A stretch of 64,000 bases of DNA. It comes from Hymenobacter nivis (GTDB lineage Bacteria > Bacteroidota > Bacteroidia > Cytophagales > Hymenobacteraceae). Numbering within the stretch: position 1 is the first letter of the stretch; each line of letters begins with the position of its first letter. A program made the translations under genes and the position numbers. The stretch spans positions 4,278,001-4,342,000 of the forward strand of contig NZ_CP029145.1 of NCBI RefSeq assembly GCF_003149515.1, read 5' to 3'. Under the pieces are notes generated by a model, which was given only the letters and a program-made list of their open reading frames with translations, was not told where the DNA came from and did no database searches. Positions 16,611-25,646 of this stretch are shown here, piece by piece.

Positions 16611-17300
16611 TCAGCGCACTTCTTTTTTGAACTCCTCGGCCCAATAATCGGCCAGGCGGGTGGGCTCGGGTAGCTTGTAGCCGCGCAGGCAGGCCAGGGT
16701 GAGGCGGGTGGCGGTGGCCTGGTCGCAGCGGTGGCCGGGGCTCACGAACAGCGGCAGCACCTTGTCTTTGCTGCGGATGACTTGGCCAATCAGCTCGCCG
16801 GTTTTGGCATCTATGAGGGGTGTAATATTTCCTTTTTCGGGCCCCGGCTCCGTGAAACTGCCGGTGAGTTTCTGCTTGGCCACGCCGAAGGTGGGCACGT
16901 CGAGCAGCACGCCCAGGTGCGCGGCAATGCCCACGCGGCGCGGGTGCGCAATGCCGTGGCCGTCCACCATAATCACGTCGGGCTGGTTTTCGAGCTTGGC
17001 GAAGGCTTGCACCACGTTGTCGGCTTCGCGGAAGGAGAGGAAGCCGGGCACGTAGGGCATCGTCACGGGGGCGTAGCTGTATACCTTTTCGACCAGTTCC
17101 AGCGACGGGAATTTCAGCACCACGAACACCGACAGGATGGTTTCGGGCGTGGGAAACGACGAGTCGCAGCCCCCGATCAGGCGGGGCTCTTGGGCCAGGG
17201 GCTCGGCGCGTACGCGCTGGCGCATGTCATGCTGTTGCGCAGTGAGGCTGCGCACCAGGGCTGGGTCGGGCGGAGGCCCCGGGGGGCGGAAGTAGGCCAT
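16611..17300 (-). CDS. nfi: Endonuclease V (deoxyinosine 3'-endonuclease)
   Basis: Endonuclease V nicks DNA next to deoxyinosine and other deaminated bases to start repair. The ATG at 17300 gives 229 residues, the normal length. Motifs seen: GGCDSSF (first metal Asp; the usual form is GVDxSY, so Cys is a variation), YVPGFLSFREAD with the wedge PYVPG and catalytic Glu, VIMVDGHGIAHPRRVGIAAHLG, FGVAKQKL and FVSPGHRCD. A longer frame from 17432 has a low-complexity head and is unlikely. The gene converges on the GluQ-like gene with an 11-bp gap. Confidence 0.93.
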   Translation of the reverse strand: MAYFRPPGPPPDPALVRSLTAQQHDMRQRVRAEPLAQEPRLIGGCDSSFPTPETILSVFVVLKFPSLELVEKVYSYAPVTMPYVPGFLSFREADNVVQAFAKLENQPDVIMVDGHGIAHPRRVGIAAHLGVLLDVPTFGVAKQKLTGSFTEPGPEKGNITPLIDAKTGELIGQVIRSKDKVLPLFVSPGHRCDQATATRLTLACLRGYKLPEPTRLADYWAEEFKKEVR

Positions 17301-17453
17301 GCGGTTGGGGCTGGGGGAGAAGGACGGAGGGAGCGCGCCGGTATCGGAGGCAGGCCCCGCCAGGGGCCCCACCTTCGGCTGCGGGAGGCCGTATACGCGA
17401 GCTGGAGGCCTGGCCTCCGTTTTGTAACGCACAATTTCACCCCGCCCCCCGCC

Positions 17454-18037
17454 GTGGCCGCTACCACTAAACCCGGACAGCCCGCCGCTCAGGGCTCGGG
17501 GCCCCAGCTAGTCCGGCGCTACTACATCGACGGGTACGGCCGCGCCTGGGGCCCGCCCCGCTCATGGCTCCCGTGCAGGCCGATTTGCCCCGGTTTTCGC
17601 CCGCCTTGCTGGCTGATTTTGAGCGCACGGACGGCGAAGCCGGGGCGTTGCGGGTGGGCGACGAGTTCCACATCAAAATCCTGGGGCCCTGGAACGGCAG
17701 CGTGCGCGTGACCGGAGTCGGCGCCACGTTCTTCGAGTTCACCACCCTCGAAGGCTACCCCGAAGCGGGGCGCATCCGCCTCGAAACCCATACCCTCGAC
17801 GGCCGGCCCGACGCGCTGCGGTTCGAAATTCATTCGGTAGCCCGCTCGCGCGACGGGCTGGTGGCCTTCGCCTACAACACCAGCGGGGGTGGCAAATCGA
17901 TGCAGGAAGCCACGTGGGTCGAGTTTTACTGGTGCGTGGCCTAGGCCAGCGGCGGCCAGGCCCTGGGGCCCGTCATGGTCAAAACCACCCGCCACGCCGC
18001 CGATGGTACCGCTGAATACACCGTTGCCCATGCCTAG
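17454..18037 (+). pseudogene. DUF1990-like gene, broken
   Basis: The GTG at 17454 opens a frame with LVRRYYIDG. A frameshift at about 17540-17560 then leads into VQADLPRFSPALLADFE, FHIKILGPWNGSVRVTG and FFEFTTLEGYPEAGRIRLE. At 17942 a TAG interrupts (..WCVA, stop, ASGGQALGPVMVKTT..); the same frame then runs on to a TAG at 18035. The GPWNG..TLEGYPE..G pattern resembles the C-terminal part of DUF1990 proteins, the family of the next gene. The intact form would be about 190 residues. Its last 8 bases overlap the downstream start. Confidence 0.6.
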
Positions 18038-18719
18038 CCCCGCCGCCCCGCCCGCCTGGGAGCCGTACCGCGCCCGCCTCGCCGCCTACGCCGATGCCCG
18101 CGTCAACTACGACTACGTGAGCCAGACTGAGTATACTTCGGCCGCCGGCTGGCGCATTGATAACTATTCCGTTGACTTGCCCGCCGAAGCCCCCGGGGCC
18201 CCCGCGCCCGCCGGTGCCTTTGCTGCGGCGCAGGACGTGTTGCGGCGCTACGCCTTCCCGCCGCCCAACCTGATTACGGGCTACTTCGACCCCCGCCAGC
18301 CGCTCGAAAAGCGCATCATGGTGCTGCGGGCGCACTCTTTGGTGTTTAACTTCTACTTCGGCGTGCGGGTGGCCGACGTGGTGGACGAGGCTGCTGAATT
18401 TATCCCAAGTCCTAGCGGTGCCCCAGGCCCAGGCTCTGAGCGGGTTTGGGGCTACGGCTACCGTACGCTCGAAGGCCATTTTGAGCGCGGCCAGATTAAT
18501 TTTTCGGTTCACAAAAACCTGCGCACTGGCGCAGTAGATTTTCGAATTAGCGCCGTGTCGCAGTCGGGGCACATCCGTAACCCGTTTTATTGGCTGGGCT
18601 TCAAATTGTTTGGCCGGATGCTGCAACGCCGGTTTGCGCACGAGTCGCTGGCCCGCATGCGCCGCCTGGTGGCCGAAGCCCTGGCGCGGCCGCAACCTTT
18701 GGGAGGGGCGGCTGGTTAA
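18030..18719 (+). CDS. DUF1990 family protein
   Basis: The ATG at 18030 gives 229 residues. Diagnostic blocks are YRARLAAYADARVNYDYV, WRIDNYSVDLPAEAPG, RRYAFPPPNLITGYFD and VWGYGYRTLEGHFERGQINF, and the ending NPFYWLGFKLFGRMLQRRFA. DUF1990 proteins have no established biochemical function. No signal peptide or membrane helix is evident, so it is probably cytoplasmic. It overlaps the end of a broken relative, so the pair probably arose by tandem duplication, with one copy now decaying (inference). Confidence 0.8.
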   Translation: MPSPAAPPAWEPYRARLAAYADARVNYDYVSQTEYTSAAGWRIDNYSVDLPAEAPGAPAPAGAFAAAQDVLRRYAFPPPNLITGYFDPRQPLEKRIMVLRAHSLVFNFYFGVRVADVVDEAAEFIPSPSGAPGPGSERVWGYGYRTLEGHFERGQINFSVHKNLRTGAVDFRISAVSQSGHIRNPFYWLGFKLFGRMLQRRFAHESLARMRRLVAEALARPQPLGGAAG

Positions 18720-18789
18720 AGGAGCCTTGTGCAGGATCAAAATCGGTTGTGCGCAATTAATCCGACTCTTTTTTCTAAACCCAATTTTA

Positions 18790-19839
18790 ATGAGTACCAC
18801 CAAAGCCTACGCGGCCCCCGCCGCCAGCATTCCCCTTGAGCCCTTCACGCTGGAGCGCCGCACCCCGGGGCCCCACGACGTGCAGATTGATATCTTGTTC
18901 TGCGGCGTGTGCCACTCCGACCTGCACCAAATCCGCGACGAGTGGGGCGGTTCCATCTTCCCGATGGTGCCTGGCCACGAAATTGTGGGCCGCGTAGCCG
19001 CTGTGGGCGACCATGTCAAAAACTTCAAAGTGGGCGACTTGGCTGGCGTGGGCTGCATGGTCGACTCGTGCCGCACCTGCCCCAGCTGCCAGGAGGGCCT
19101 GGAGCAGTACTGTGAAACCACCGGCATGGTGGGCACCTACAACGCCCGCGAAATCGGCAGCGGCCAGCCCACCTACGGCGGCTACTCGCAGCAAATCGTG
19201 GTCGACGAAAAGTATACTTTGAAGGTGAGCGAGAAGCTCGATCCGGCCCGCGTGGCCCCGCTGCTGTGCGCTGGCATCACTACCTACTCGCCCCTGCGCC
19301 AGTGGAAAGTAGGCCCCGGCCATAAAGTAGGCGTGATGGGCCTCGGCGGCCTCGGCCACATGGCCGTAAAATTTGCCGCTGCCCTGGGTGCCGAAGTAAC
19401 CGTGCTCAGTACCTCGGCCAATAAAGAAGCTGACGCCCGCGCCCTGGGGGCCCACAAGTTCGTGGTGACCAAGGACGAAGCGCAGCTGCAGTCGGTGAAC
19501 AACTACTTCGACTTCATCATCAACACCGTATCGGCCCAGCTCGACCTGGCCACCTACGTGAACCTGTTGCGCCGCGACGGCACTATGATTCTACTGGGTG
19601 TGCCTACCGAAGCGCCCCACATCCACGCCTTCAACCTGATTGCCAAGCGCCGCCGCATCGCCGGCTCGCTCATCGGCGGTATCGCCGAAACCCAGGAAAT
19701 GCTGGACTTCTGCGCCGAGCACAACATCATGTCCGACATCGAGATGATTGATATTCAGCACATTAATGAAGCTTACGAGCGCATGCTGAAAGGCGACGTG
19801 AAGTACCGCTTCGTAATCGACGTAGCCTCGTTGAACTAA
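18790..19839 (+). CDS. Zinc-dependent NAD(P) alcohol dehydrogenase (cinnamyl-alcohol type)
   Basis: This is a cytoplasmic medium-chain dehydrogenase interconverting alcohols and aldehydes. In 349 residues it shows CGVCHSDLHQIRDEWG (first catalytic zinc Cys), PMVPGHEIVGRV, the structural-zinc cysteines in CRTCPSCQEGLEQYC, and the Rossmann motif VGVMGLGGLGHMAVKFA. The C-terminal Ser-containing nucleotide-binding loop favours NADPH, as in YahK/CAD-type enzymes. A clear terminator follows, so it is probably a single-gene unit. Confidence 0.92.
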   Translation: MSTTKAYAAPAASIPLEPFTLERRTPGPHDVQIDILFCGVCHSDLHQIRDEWGGSIFPMVPGHEIVGRVAAVGDHVKNFKVGDLAGVGCMVDSCRTCPSCQEGLEQYCETTGMVGTYNAREIGSGQPTYGGYSQQIVVDEKYTLKVSEKLDPARVAPLLCAGITTYSPLRQWKVGPGHKVGVMGLGGLGHMAVKFAAALGAEVTVLSTSANKEADARALGAHKFVVTKDEAQLQSVNNYFDFIINTVSAQLDLATYVNLLRRDGTMILLGVPTEAPHIHAFNLIAKRRRIAGSLIGGIAETQEMLDFCAEHNIMSDIEMIDIQHINEAYERMLKGDVKYRFVIDVASLN

Positions 19840-19868
19840 CTGGTTCCAGGGCCCCAAGGGCCCCATGC

Positions 19869-19906
19869 AAAACGGCCGGCTTTCCGCAAGGGAGGCCGGC
19901 CGTTTT
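19869..19906. terminator. Hairpin terminator after the alcohol dehydrogenase gene
   Basis: AAAACGGCCGGC (19869-19880) pairs with 19895-19906 and is followed by TTTT on the plus strand. The A tract on the left lets it also serve the minus-strand serine hydrolase gene that ends at 19940. Confidence 0.85.
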
Positions 19907-19939
19907 ATTGCTGCTCAAACCTACTTTTAGGGCCCCGGC

Positions 19940-21493
19940 TCACTGCTTGCTGAACACGTAAGAATCCTGTTCCAGGAATGGGTTGACGCGCAGCTCCATG
20001 GTGCGCACGCGGGCCCCTTCGGCCCGGAACAAAGCCGGAAAAATGCCGTAGGCGGGGTTAGAATACGTGGTGCGAAACTGCTCGCCGTCCATGTAGTCGA
20101 GCTTTGCCACCAAGCCGGGGTGGTTGGAAAAGTGCACTTGCAGTTGCCGCCCCTGGGCCTCCACCGTTACGGCGCCGTACACCGAATTACGGTACACGCC
20201 GGCGTAGGTGCGGAGGTCGCGGGTGGGGCGGTTCTTGCGCTGCACGCGGGTAGCTAGTTCGGCCACGTTGCGTTGAACTTCCTCGCGGCCGGGCCGGGCC
20301 AGCGTGTACAGTTGACGGCTGCGATCCACGTAGGGCACGCCCAGGTAGGCGTCGAGCAATTGGTAGCGCAAGGCCTCAAAAAAGCTTTGGTTGTCTTGGT
20401 TGGTGAGCACGGCGATGCCCAGGCCTTCCTCGGGCACAAAACACACGTTGGTAACGAACCCGTTGGCCCCGCCCGTGTGCCAGTATACTTGCCGCCCGTT
20501 GTAGTCGCCAATGAATATGCCCAAGCCGTACATAGAAAAATGGCTGGGCAAAATCGACGATTTTGCGTCCGAAACCAGCGTGTTGGCGGTTCGGGTGCGG
20601 CGCAGCGTGGCCCAGGGCAGCACCTGCCGTCCGGCATAGCGCCCGCTGTCAAGCTGGAACTTGAGCCAGTGTGCCAGGTCACTGGCGCACGACACGAGGC
20701 CGGCGGCTGGTGCCAGGTTGTCGAGGTGGTCGAACGGCAGCGGAATAAGGGGCCCAAACGCGTCGGAGTACGGCCGCGCAATGTTGGGCCGCTGCGCGTA
20801 CCCGGCCGTGAGCGGGTAGGTGTGGGCCATGCCCAGCGGCGTGAGTAGGCGCTGCTGCACCCAGTCTTCCCAGCGCTTGCCGTCCAGCACCTGCGGAATG
20901 ATTTCGCCCGCCGCCAGGAAGCCCGAGTTGCAGTAGCCGTAGGTTTGGCGGAAGGGATTGACGGGCCGTAGGTTGCGCATCTTGTCCACAATCTCGGCCC
21001 GGCTCAGGTCGGAGTTCCAAAACGTGAAATCGCCCTGGAACGTCCGGGTGCCCAGGTGGTGCCCCAGCAAGTCACGGATGCTCACCAGCTTGGTGCTGGT
21101 TGAGTCATATAACCGGTACGCGGGTAAATACCGGCGCACCGGGTCGTTCAAGTTCAGGCGCCTTTCTTCCTCCAGCTGCGCCAGGGCCGTTCCCGTGAAC
21201 AGTTTCGTGTTGGAGGCAATCATGAACAAGGTATTGGCGTCAACCGGCTCCGGCGCGCCCATCGTCCGCACGCCGAAGCCCTGCGTGGCCACTACTTGCC
21301 CATCCTTCACCACCACTACGGCCAAGCCCGGAATATCCCACAGGCGCAGGCCGCGCTGCACGTAGGCCGCCAAACTATCGCGCACAAACCTGGCCCCATA
21401 GGCGCGGGGCTGCGCGGCGCTGGGCAGGGCCCCCAGCAGCAACGCCACCAACCCCAGCAGCAGGCCGCGGCAAAACGCGAAATAAAAGAACAT
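19940..21493 (-). CDS. Secreted serine hydrolase of the class C beta-lactamase family
   Basis: The 517-residue product has a signal peptide (GLLLGLVALLLGALPSAAQ), so it acts in the periplasm or outside. The beta-lactamase/transpeptidase-like domain carries the S-x-x-K motif SNTK with MIAS before it, the Y-x-N motif in TYGYCNSGF, and the HTGG motif in YWHTGGANGFVTN. A C-terminal DUF3471-like beta domain of about 100 residues follows (TYAGVYRNSVYGAVTVE). Members include D-aminopeptidases and esterases, so a true beta-lactamase role is not implied. The physiological substrate is unknown. Confidence 0.88.
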   Translation of the reverse strand: MFFYFAFCRGLLLGLVALLLGALPSAAQPRAYGARFVRDSLAAYVQRGLRLWDIPGLAVVVVKDGQVVATQGFGVRTMGAPEPVDANTLFMIASNTKLFTGTALAQLEEERRLNLNDPVRRYLPAYRLYDSTSTKLVSIRDLLGHHLGTRTFQGDFTFWNSDLSRAEIVDKMRNLRPVNPFRQTYGYCNSGFLAAGEIIPQVLDGKRWEDWVQQRLLTPLGMAHTYPLTAGYAQRPNIARPYSDAFGPLIPLPFDHLDNLAPAAGLVSCASDLAHWLKFQLDSGRYAGRQVLPWATLRRTRTANTLVSDAKSSILPSHFSMYGLGIFIGDYNGRQVYWHTGGANGFVTNVCFVPEEGLGIAVLTNQDNQSFFEALRYQLLDAYLGVPYVDRSRQLYTLARPGREEVQRNVAELATRVQRKNRPTRDLRTYAGVYRNSVYGAVTVEAQGRQLQVHFSNHPGLVAKLDYMDGEQFRTTYSNPAYGIFPALFRAEGARVRTMELRVNPFLEQDSYVFSKQ

Positions 21494-21596
21494 GAAAAAG
21501 CAAAAAGGCCGGATGGAATGCGAAAAATAAGCACGCCACCGGTAAGGCCGCGGGTTTCTTTTGCGAAACGACTAGGACGAGCCCAAAGGCTACCGG

Positions 21597-21647
21597 CTAG
21601 CCCACAAAAAAGCCCTGCGGATCACGCAGGGCTTTTTTGTGGGCTAG
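21597..21647. terminator. 51-bp palindromic terminator
   Basis: CTAGCCCACAAAAAAGCCCT and following bases (left arm 21597-21619) are exactly mirrored by the right arm ending CTAG at 21647, around a 5-base GATCA loop. The inner stem AGCCCTGCG with A and T tracts is a bidirectional terminator; on the minus strand it ends the T9SS gene whose stop is at 21656. Confidence 0.85.
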
Positions 21648-21655
21648 AAAAAAGT

Positions 21656-23746
21656 CTATTGCTTCACCACTTTGAGGCGCTGGGTCTGGCCGTCGTTGTA
21701 GCGCACTTGCACTACGTACAGGCCGTAGGGCAGGCTGGCCAGATCCGACAGGACCAGGTTGGAGGCCCCGGCGGCCAGCGTGGGCTGCCAGCTGCGCACC
21801 TGGCGGCCTACACCGTCGAGGACACTCACCGTGGCTTGGCCAGCAACTGCCGTTTGCAGCGACAAGTTGATCTCCGATACAAATGGGTTGGGGTAGCCAT
21901 TTACCGAAGTAGCCAGGGCCCCGCCAAACGAGAGGGACTGCGGGGCAAACAGGTTTTCCTTGCCGTCCACATCGAGCTGGCGCAGGCGGTAGTAGCGCGT
22001 GCCCTGCTTGTTGGCCGTCACGTCGCGGTACTGGTACGTGCGGGCCGCCGAGCTATTCGGCGAAACAGCGGCCACAAAGCCCAGCTTGCTGAACGTCGTG
22101 CCGTCCGTCGAAACCTGCACTTCAAACCCCGAGTTGTTCAACTCCTGCGCAGTGGTCCAAGTCAATAAGGCGTTGGGGCCCTGGGCCACGGCGGCAAAGC
22201 TGGTTAAGGTTACGGGCAGCGGGTTGGTGCGGTCGCCGAGGGTAAATGTAGCTGCTATTGCTCCTGTAATGCCATTTCTGGTGAGGGTTTTAGCATCGGA
22301 GGAGCTGCTGGTTTTGTATAGGGGCTGGAAAGGAACGTCGCCGCTCTCCGAACGAAATAGTAATAAGTTGGCTGCTTGGATGCCATTCAGGTCAGCATTT
22401 AAGTAGCCAAAGTTTAAATTGAAATTTTGCAGGGTAGCAACACTTGCCGTGAAAGAGAAGCTGCGGCGGATGCTGACGCTAGTACCGGCCCCGTAATAAA
22501 TAGCACTGTTACGGGTAGCCACCGTAGTGCCGGGATTGCCACTGTTTGCAGTTAATCCTACGCCAATACCACCAAAATCACTACTGCCACCCTCACCTAT
22601 CAATTGGGAAGAACGCAGTTCCCCTAATACATAACCGTCCTCTGATTCACCTACTATTCGGGCAGTAGGTTGCAGGATAACACAGTACAGGTCAGCATTT
22701 TCAGTGCGGGTGACTAATATGCCTTTCTTACCACTGAATGTAATGCTGTTCTGAATCGTGAGCGCACCAGTCAATGATTTTGTGCCACCTCCATCAATCA
22801 CAACATTATCGATTAGGGTCGAAGCATCAATTACTTGGTCTTGCCCAAAGAGATAGAGGGTTCCCTTTATTGGCTTAAGTCCCGCATTTATGTCCTGGTA
22901 GTTTCCGTATATGAACAACGTTGAATTAGTTAGGTATAATCTACCCCGCGCCTGCCCAGCAGTTCCCTGAATAATGATGTTATGTACCTGAGCTTGGGCA
23001 TTGTTGATTGCTGGGTAACCCGAACCCGTACCTTGTCTAAAAGGAATGGTAACGTCTGAATTGGAGTTGGGAATACCATTAGGCGCCCAGTTGTCGGCAT
23101 TGAACCAGTTTCCATCGTTTGCTGACTTCCAAGCCTTTGGCTGATAGATGCTACCGTTCACAGTCACTATGAAAGTGGCAGCGTAAAAGTCACCATTGTT
23201 AGCATCCAATACAATGCTTGTGATACCATTGTTGGTGATAGTGGTTTGAAAATACAGCTGAAGGGTGTAAGTACCCGGTGTACTAGCGAAGCTCACCAAA
23301 TTAGGCTGGGCCCCAGTGTTGGTCCACTTCAAGGCGTTGCCATTGGAACTTGTTTGCTGCAACGGGAGTGGAATAAAACTACCCACATCATCTAAATTAT
23401 CTGCACGGTATATTCTGTACAGTAACTGCGTCGTTTGAACGTTGTCACCAGGATTGGTGATAATATTCGCCTCGGCGCTAAGAGCTAGTACATCAAGGTT
23501 GCTTCCGCTGCGGTCAAATGTACCAAGGCTTCTGCCCTGAAATGTGCCAGGGGCTCCGTTGGTAGAATATGGCGTGCCGTTAGCGATAACAAAGTTGGTA
23601 GCAAAGCCTCCAGCCTTTACTGATGTGGTGAATCCGGCAAGCATGAGCAAGGTCAGGCAGGCCATTAGCCCCGCTTTGCCATTCAATAATGCCCGCTGTA
23701 CTAGTGAATAAGGCATGGGAGTATGCGTGTTTAAAATTTTTTGCAT
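21656..23746 (-). CDS. Large secreted protein with T9SS type A sorting domain
   Basis: The ATG at 23746 precedes a signal-like segment (GLMACLTLLMLAGFTTSVKAGG). About 600 residues of beta-rich, Asn/Thr-rich sequence follow, including NWAPNGIPNSNSDVTIPF, which resembles the start of right-handed beta-helix or G8-type surface proteins. A T-rich linker with PVTLTSFAAVAQGPNALLTW and an FEVQVSTDG fibronectin-like block come next. The end is a type IX sorting domain: NGYPNPFVSEINLSL and LPYGLYVVQVRYNDG..KVVKQ. The type IX system would carry it across the outer membrane. Its N-terminal two thirds are clearly more AT-rich than the rest of the window. Adhesin or polysaccharide-related function is only a guess. 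Confidence 0.85.
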   Translation of the reverse strand: MQKILNTHTPMPYSLVQRALLNGKAGLMACLTLLMLAGFTTSVKAGGFATNFVIANGTPYSTNGAPGTFQGRSLGTFDRSGSNLDVLALSAEANIITNPGDNVQTTQLLYRIYRADNLDDVGSFIPLPLQQTSSNGNALKWTNTGAQPNLVSFASTPGTYTLQLYFQTTITNNGITSIVLDANNGDFYAATFIVTVNGSIYQPKAWKSANDGNWFNADNWAPNGIPNSNSDVTIPFRQGTGSGYPAINNAQAQVHNIIIQGTAGQARGRLYLTNSTLFIYGNYQDINAGLKPIKGTLYLFGQDQVIDASTLIDNVVIDGGGTKSLTGALTIQNSITFSGKKGILVTRTENADLYCVILQPTARIVGESEDGYVLGELRSSQLIGEGGSSDFGGIGVGLTANSGNPGTTVATRNSAIYYGAGTSVSIRRSFSFTASVATLQNFNLNFGYLNADLNGIQAANLLLFRSESGDVPFQPLYKTSSSSDAKTLTRNGITGAIAATFTLGDRTNPLPVTLTSFAAVAQGPNALLTWTTAQELNNSGFEVQVSTDGTTFSKLGFVAAVSPNSSAARTYQYRDVTANKQGTRYYRLRQLDVDGKENLFAPQSLSFGGALATSVNGYPNPFVSEINLSLQTAVAGQATVSVLDGVGRQVRSWQPTLAAGASNLVLSDLASLPYGLYVVQVRYNDGQTQRLKVVKQ

Positions 23747-23999
23747 GATGTCAATAAATAACATGAGTAAACGACAGACAAATATACGTTGATCTGCATG
23801 ATTGGGTGGTTTTATACAAGAAAATATTGATTATCTCCATTTTGTGCAAAACGTTTCTCGCCAATAGCGGTGTAGATTCAATTTGATGCCGTGAATATGC
23901 TATAGGTAGCACGAGCGCTTTGCAGTCAGTATTAGGCACCCAGTATTACTTTTTAGTTACGGCTTGGATAGTTAGGGAGGCAATGGCTAAAAAAACAAA
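23747..23999. other. AT-rich non-coding stretch upstream of the 702-residue secreted protein
   Basis: No convincing gene is seen. On the minus strand it would hold the promoter of the T9SS gene starting at 23746. Small frames here lack any recognisable sequence. Confidence 0.5.
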
Positions 24000-24027
24000 A
24001 AAAGGCCCCTCCTGAATGGAGGGGCCC
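23990..24027 (-). terminator. Terminator of the second T9SS-sorted gene
   Basis: On the minus strand GGCCCCTCCATTCAGGAGGG(GCC) folds into a hairpin followed by TTTTTTTGTTTTTTT. It lies about 200 bp downstream of the minus-strand gene ending at 24221. The bases between, 24028-24220, are AT-rich and show no gene. Confidence 0.85.
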
Positions 24028-24220
24028 TCGCCTAGTAATAGTAGATACCCGGCCTAGATAACAATAAGTGGCCGGCTTAAATAAGACACGTATTAGTGGA
24101 GGTATATCGCTGATTATTAAATTGAAGCACGTTGATAGGAAATAGTGGCGGTAGAATCGCCATAGCAGTGCAATGGATAAATTTTAAGCGGAGTAGCGTT
24201 TTCAATTTGAATATTACAAT

Positions 24221-25243
24221 TTAATTAGACACAACAATGCGTTTTTGAATGGGGCTGCCAAAGCCCGTTAATGTGATGAGGTAAGTGCCAGGTGCTAGCC
24301 CTTGGGGTAGAGCCAACGGGGCGAGGTATTGCGCTTCGGCCGGCGTGAGCGCTTGGGCCATTACAGGGCGGCCCATGGCATCGGATAATTGAATAGTGAG
24401 GCTTTTGCCACCGAAGCCCTGCAAATGCAATTGCAGCGGCTGTCCCGCGCTGGGATTGGGATATACTTCGATGTGCTGAGCCTCCGGTAGCGTAGGAGAT
24501 AGGGTTATTACGTTGCTGTAATGAACTGCGCCGTCATTGTCGGCTTGCAGTAAGCGGTAGTGGGTAGGTACAGTCAGCTTCCGGGGGTCAGGCCACTTGT
24601 ATGCTAAAAGTTGCGTGCTAGTGCCTGCTGCCGTTACCCGATCGGCTTCGGTAAATAATATCCCGTCGGTCGAGCGTTCAAGAGCAAAGTAGCTCGTGTT
24701 ACGCTCAGTAGCTGTAGCCCAACGCAATTGAACCATGTCGCGGGTATCTACCGTACCAGCAAATGCTGTCAACTCAACGGGCAGGGGCCCCGGAGCAGCA
24801 GAGGCAATGCGGGTAGACGTTGCCATGCTGCTGCCACGGGTATTATAAGCAATAGCGGTTCCATCGGTGTTATACTCTGCATTAGTAATGTAGTAGTATG
24901 TATTAGGCTGCAAATCTGTAACAGTAAGGGTATGACCCGTGCCGCTGTATAGCACGTAGCCTGTACCTAGAGGGGCACCCTGGCCGAATGCAGTAGCGGC
25001 ATTGTAAAAGCGGCCGTCGGTAGCAGCCAGCGGAACTGGCATCCCCCCTTGAGTGGCGGCAATGGCAACCATACGGCCTTGACCGTTGCCACTGTTGCCA
25101 AAACTCAACTCCATAGTAGTAGCCGTGACGTGAATGACACTGACTTCACCGCCCTGGCTCGGGGCCACCACCTGCGCCAACGCCTGGTGGCTAACCAGCC
25201 CAGCCACCAGGCCTACCACAAGGGTTAAGAAGCGGAAATTCAT
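24221..25243 (-). CDS. Secreted protein with T9SS type A sorting domain
   Basis: The ATG at 25243 (rather than 25270) places a signal peptide MNFRFLTLVVGLVAGLVS..ALAQ at the start of 340 residues. A fibronectin-III-like N-terminal half contains VIHVTATTMELSFG and YVLYSGTGHTLTVTDLQPNTYYY. The PVELTAFAGTVDTRDMVQLRW segment is the typical pre-sorting module. The C-terminal sorting domain has EVYPNPSAGQPLQLHLQ and ends GTYLITLTGFG..KRIVVSN. It would be exported by the Sec and type IX systems. It is probably a single-gene unit between an AT-rich promoter region and the terminator at 23990. Confidence 0.85.
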   Translation of the reverse strand: MNFRFLTLVVGLVAGLVSHQALAQVVAPSQGGEVSVIHVTATTMELSFGNSGNGQGRMVAIAATQGGMPVPLAATDGRFYNAATAFGQGAPLGTGYVLYSGTGHTLTVTDLQPNTYYYITNAEYNTDGTAIAYNTRGSSMATSTRIASAAPGPLPVELTAFAGTVDTRDMVQLRWATATERNTSYFALERSTDGILFTEADRVTAAGTSTQLLAYKWPDPRKLTVPTHYRLLQADNDGAVHYSNVITLSPTLPEAQHIEVYPNPSAGQPLQLHLQGFGGKSLTIQLSDAMGRPVMAQALTPAEAQYLAPLALPQGLAPGTYLITLTGFGSPIQKRIVVSN

Positions 25244-25270
25244 ATAAAAGCTAGTAGAGAGTGGAACCAA

Positions 25271-25646
25271 ATATAAAATCTGATAGGAGGAATAGGGGTT
25301 TATAAAATTATAAATATTCCAATAATAAACAACAGCTTATAATTTAGGTGCAACTCGCTGGCCAGCTGTTTTGCGATAGACAAATATAGGACTAAAAATC
25401 AAATTGTAGACTTATTTCTCTTTTTATGCCATAAAAAATAAAATATTATTGTACTTAAAAAAGAAAAATAATTTATTAAACATTAAGAGAAATCATAATT
25501 CTATAAAAAATAATAAATGTACAAATAGTATTAACTAAAGCTAGTTGCCTGGGGCTCGTTTTAAGGGTGCTGCGCGTAGGCACGAAAAAGGGTAGCCTGC
25601 TGGGCTACCCGGGTCTGGCTATTGTTATATAAGGTATAGAAGGCGG
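25271..25646. other. AT-rich intergenic region
   Basis: About 300 bases are almost entirely A and T (25290-25540), in sharp contrast with the GC-rich surroundings, and contain no recognisable gene. The right end (25560-25646) is GC-rich and belongs to the decayed exonuclease flank. It probably contains the promoter of the minus-strand T9SS gene; no clean TTTG/TAnnTTTG pair was identified. Confidence 0.5.

Noticed and set aside
21656..23746. AT-rich T9SS protein gene as a recently acquired phage gene
   Set aside because: The sorting domain and linker are typical of the organism's own secretion system; AT-rich Asn/Thr-rich surface proteins are common here and no phage genes are near.
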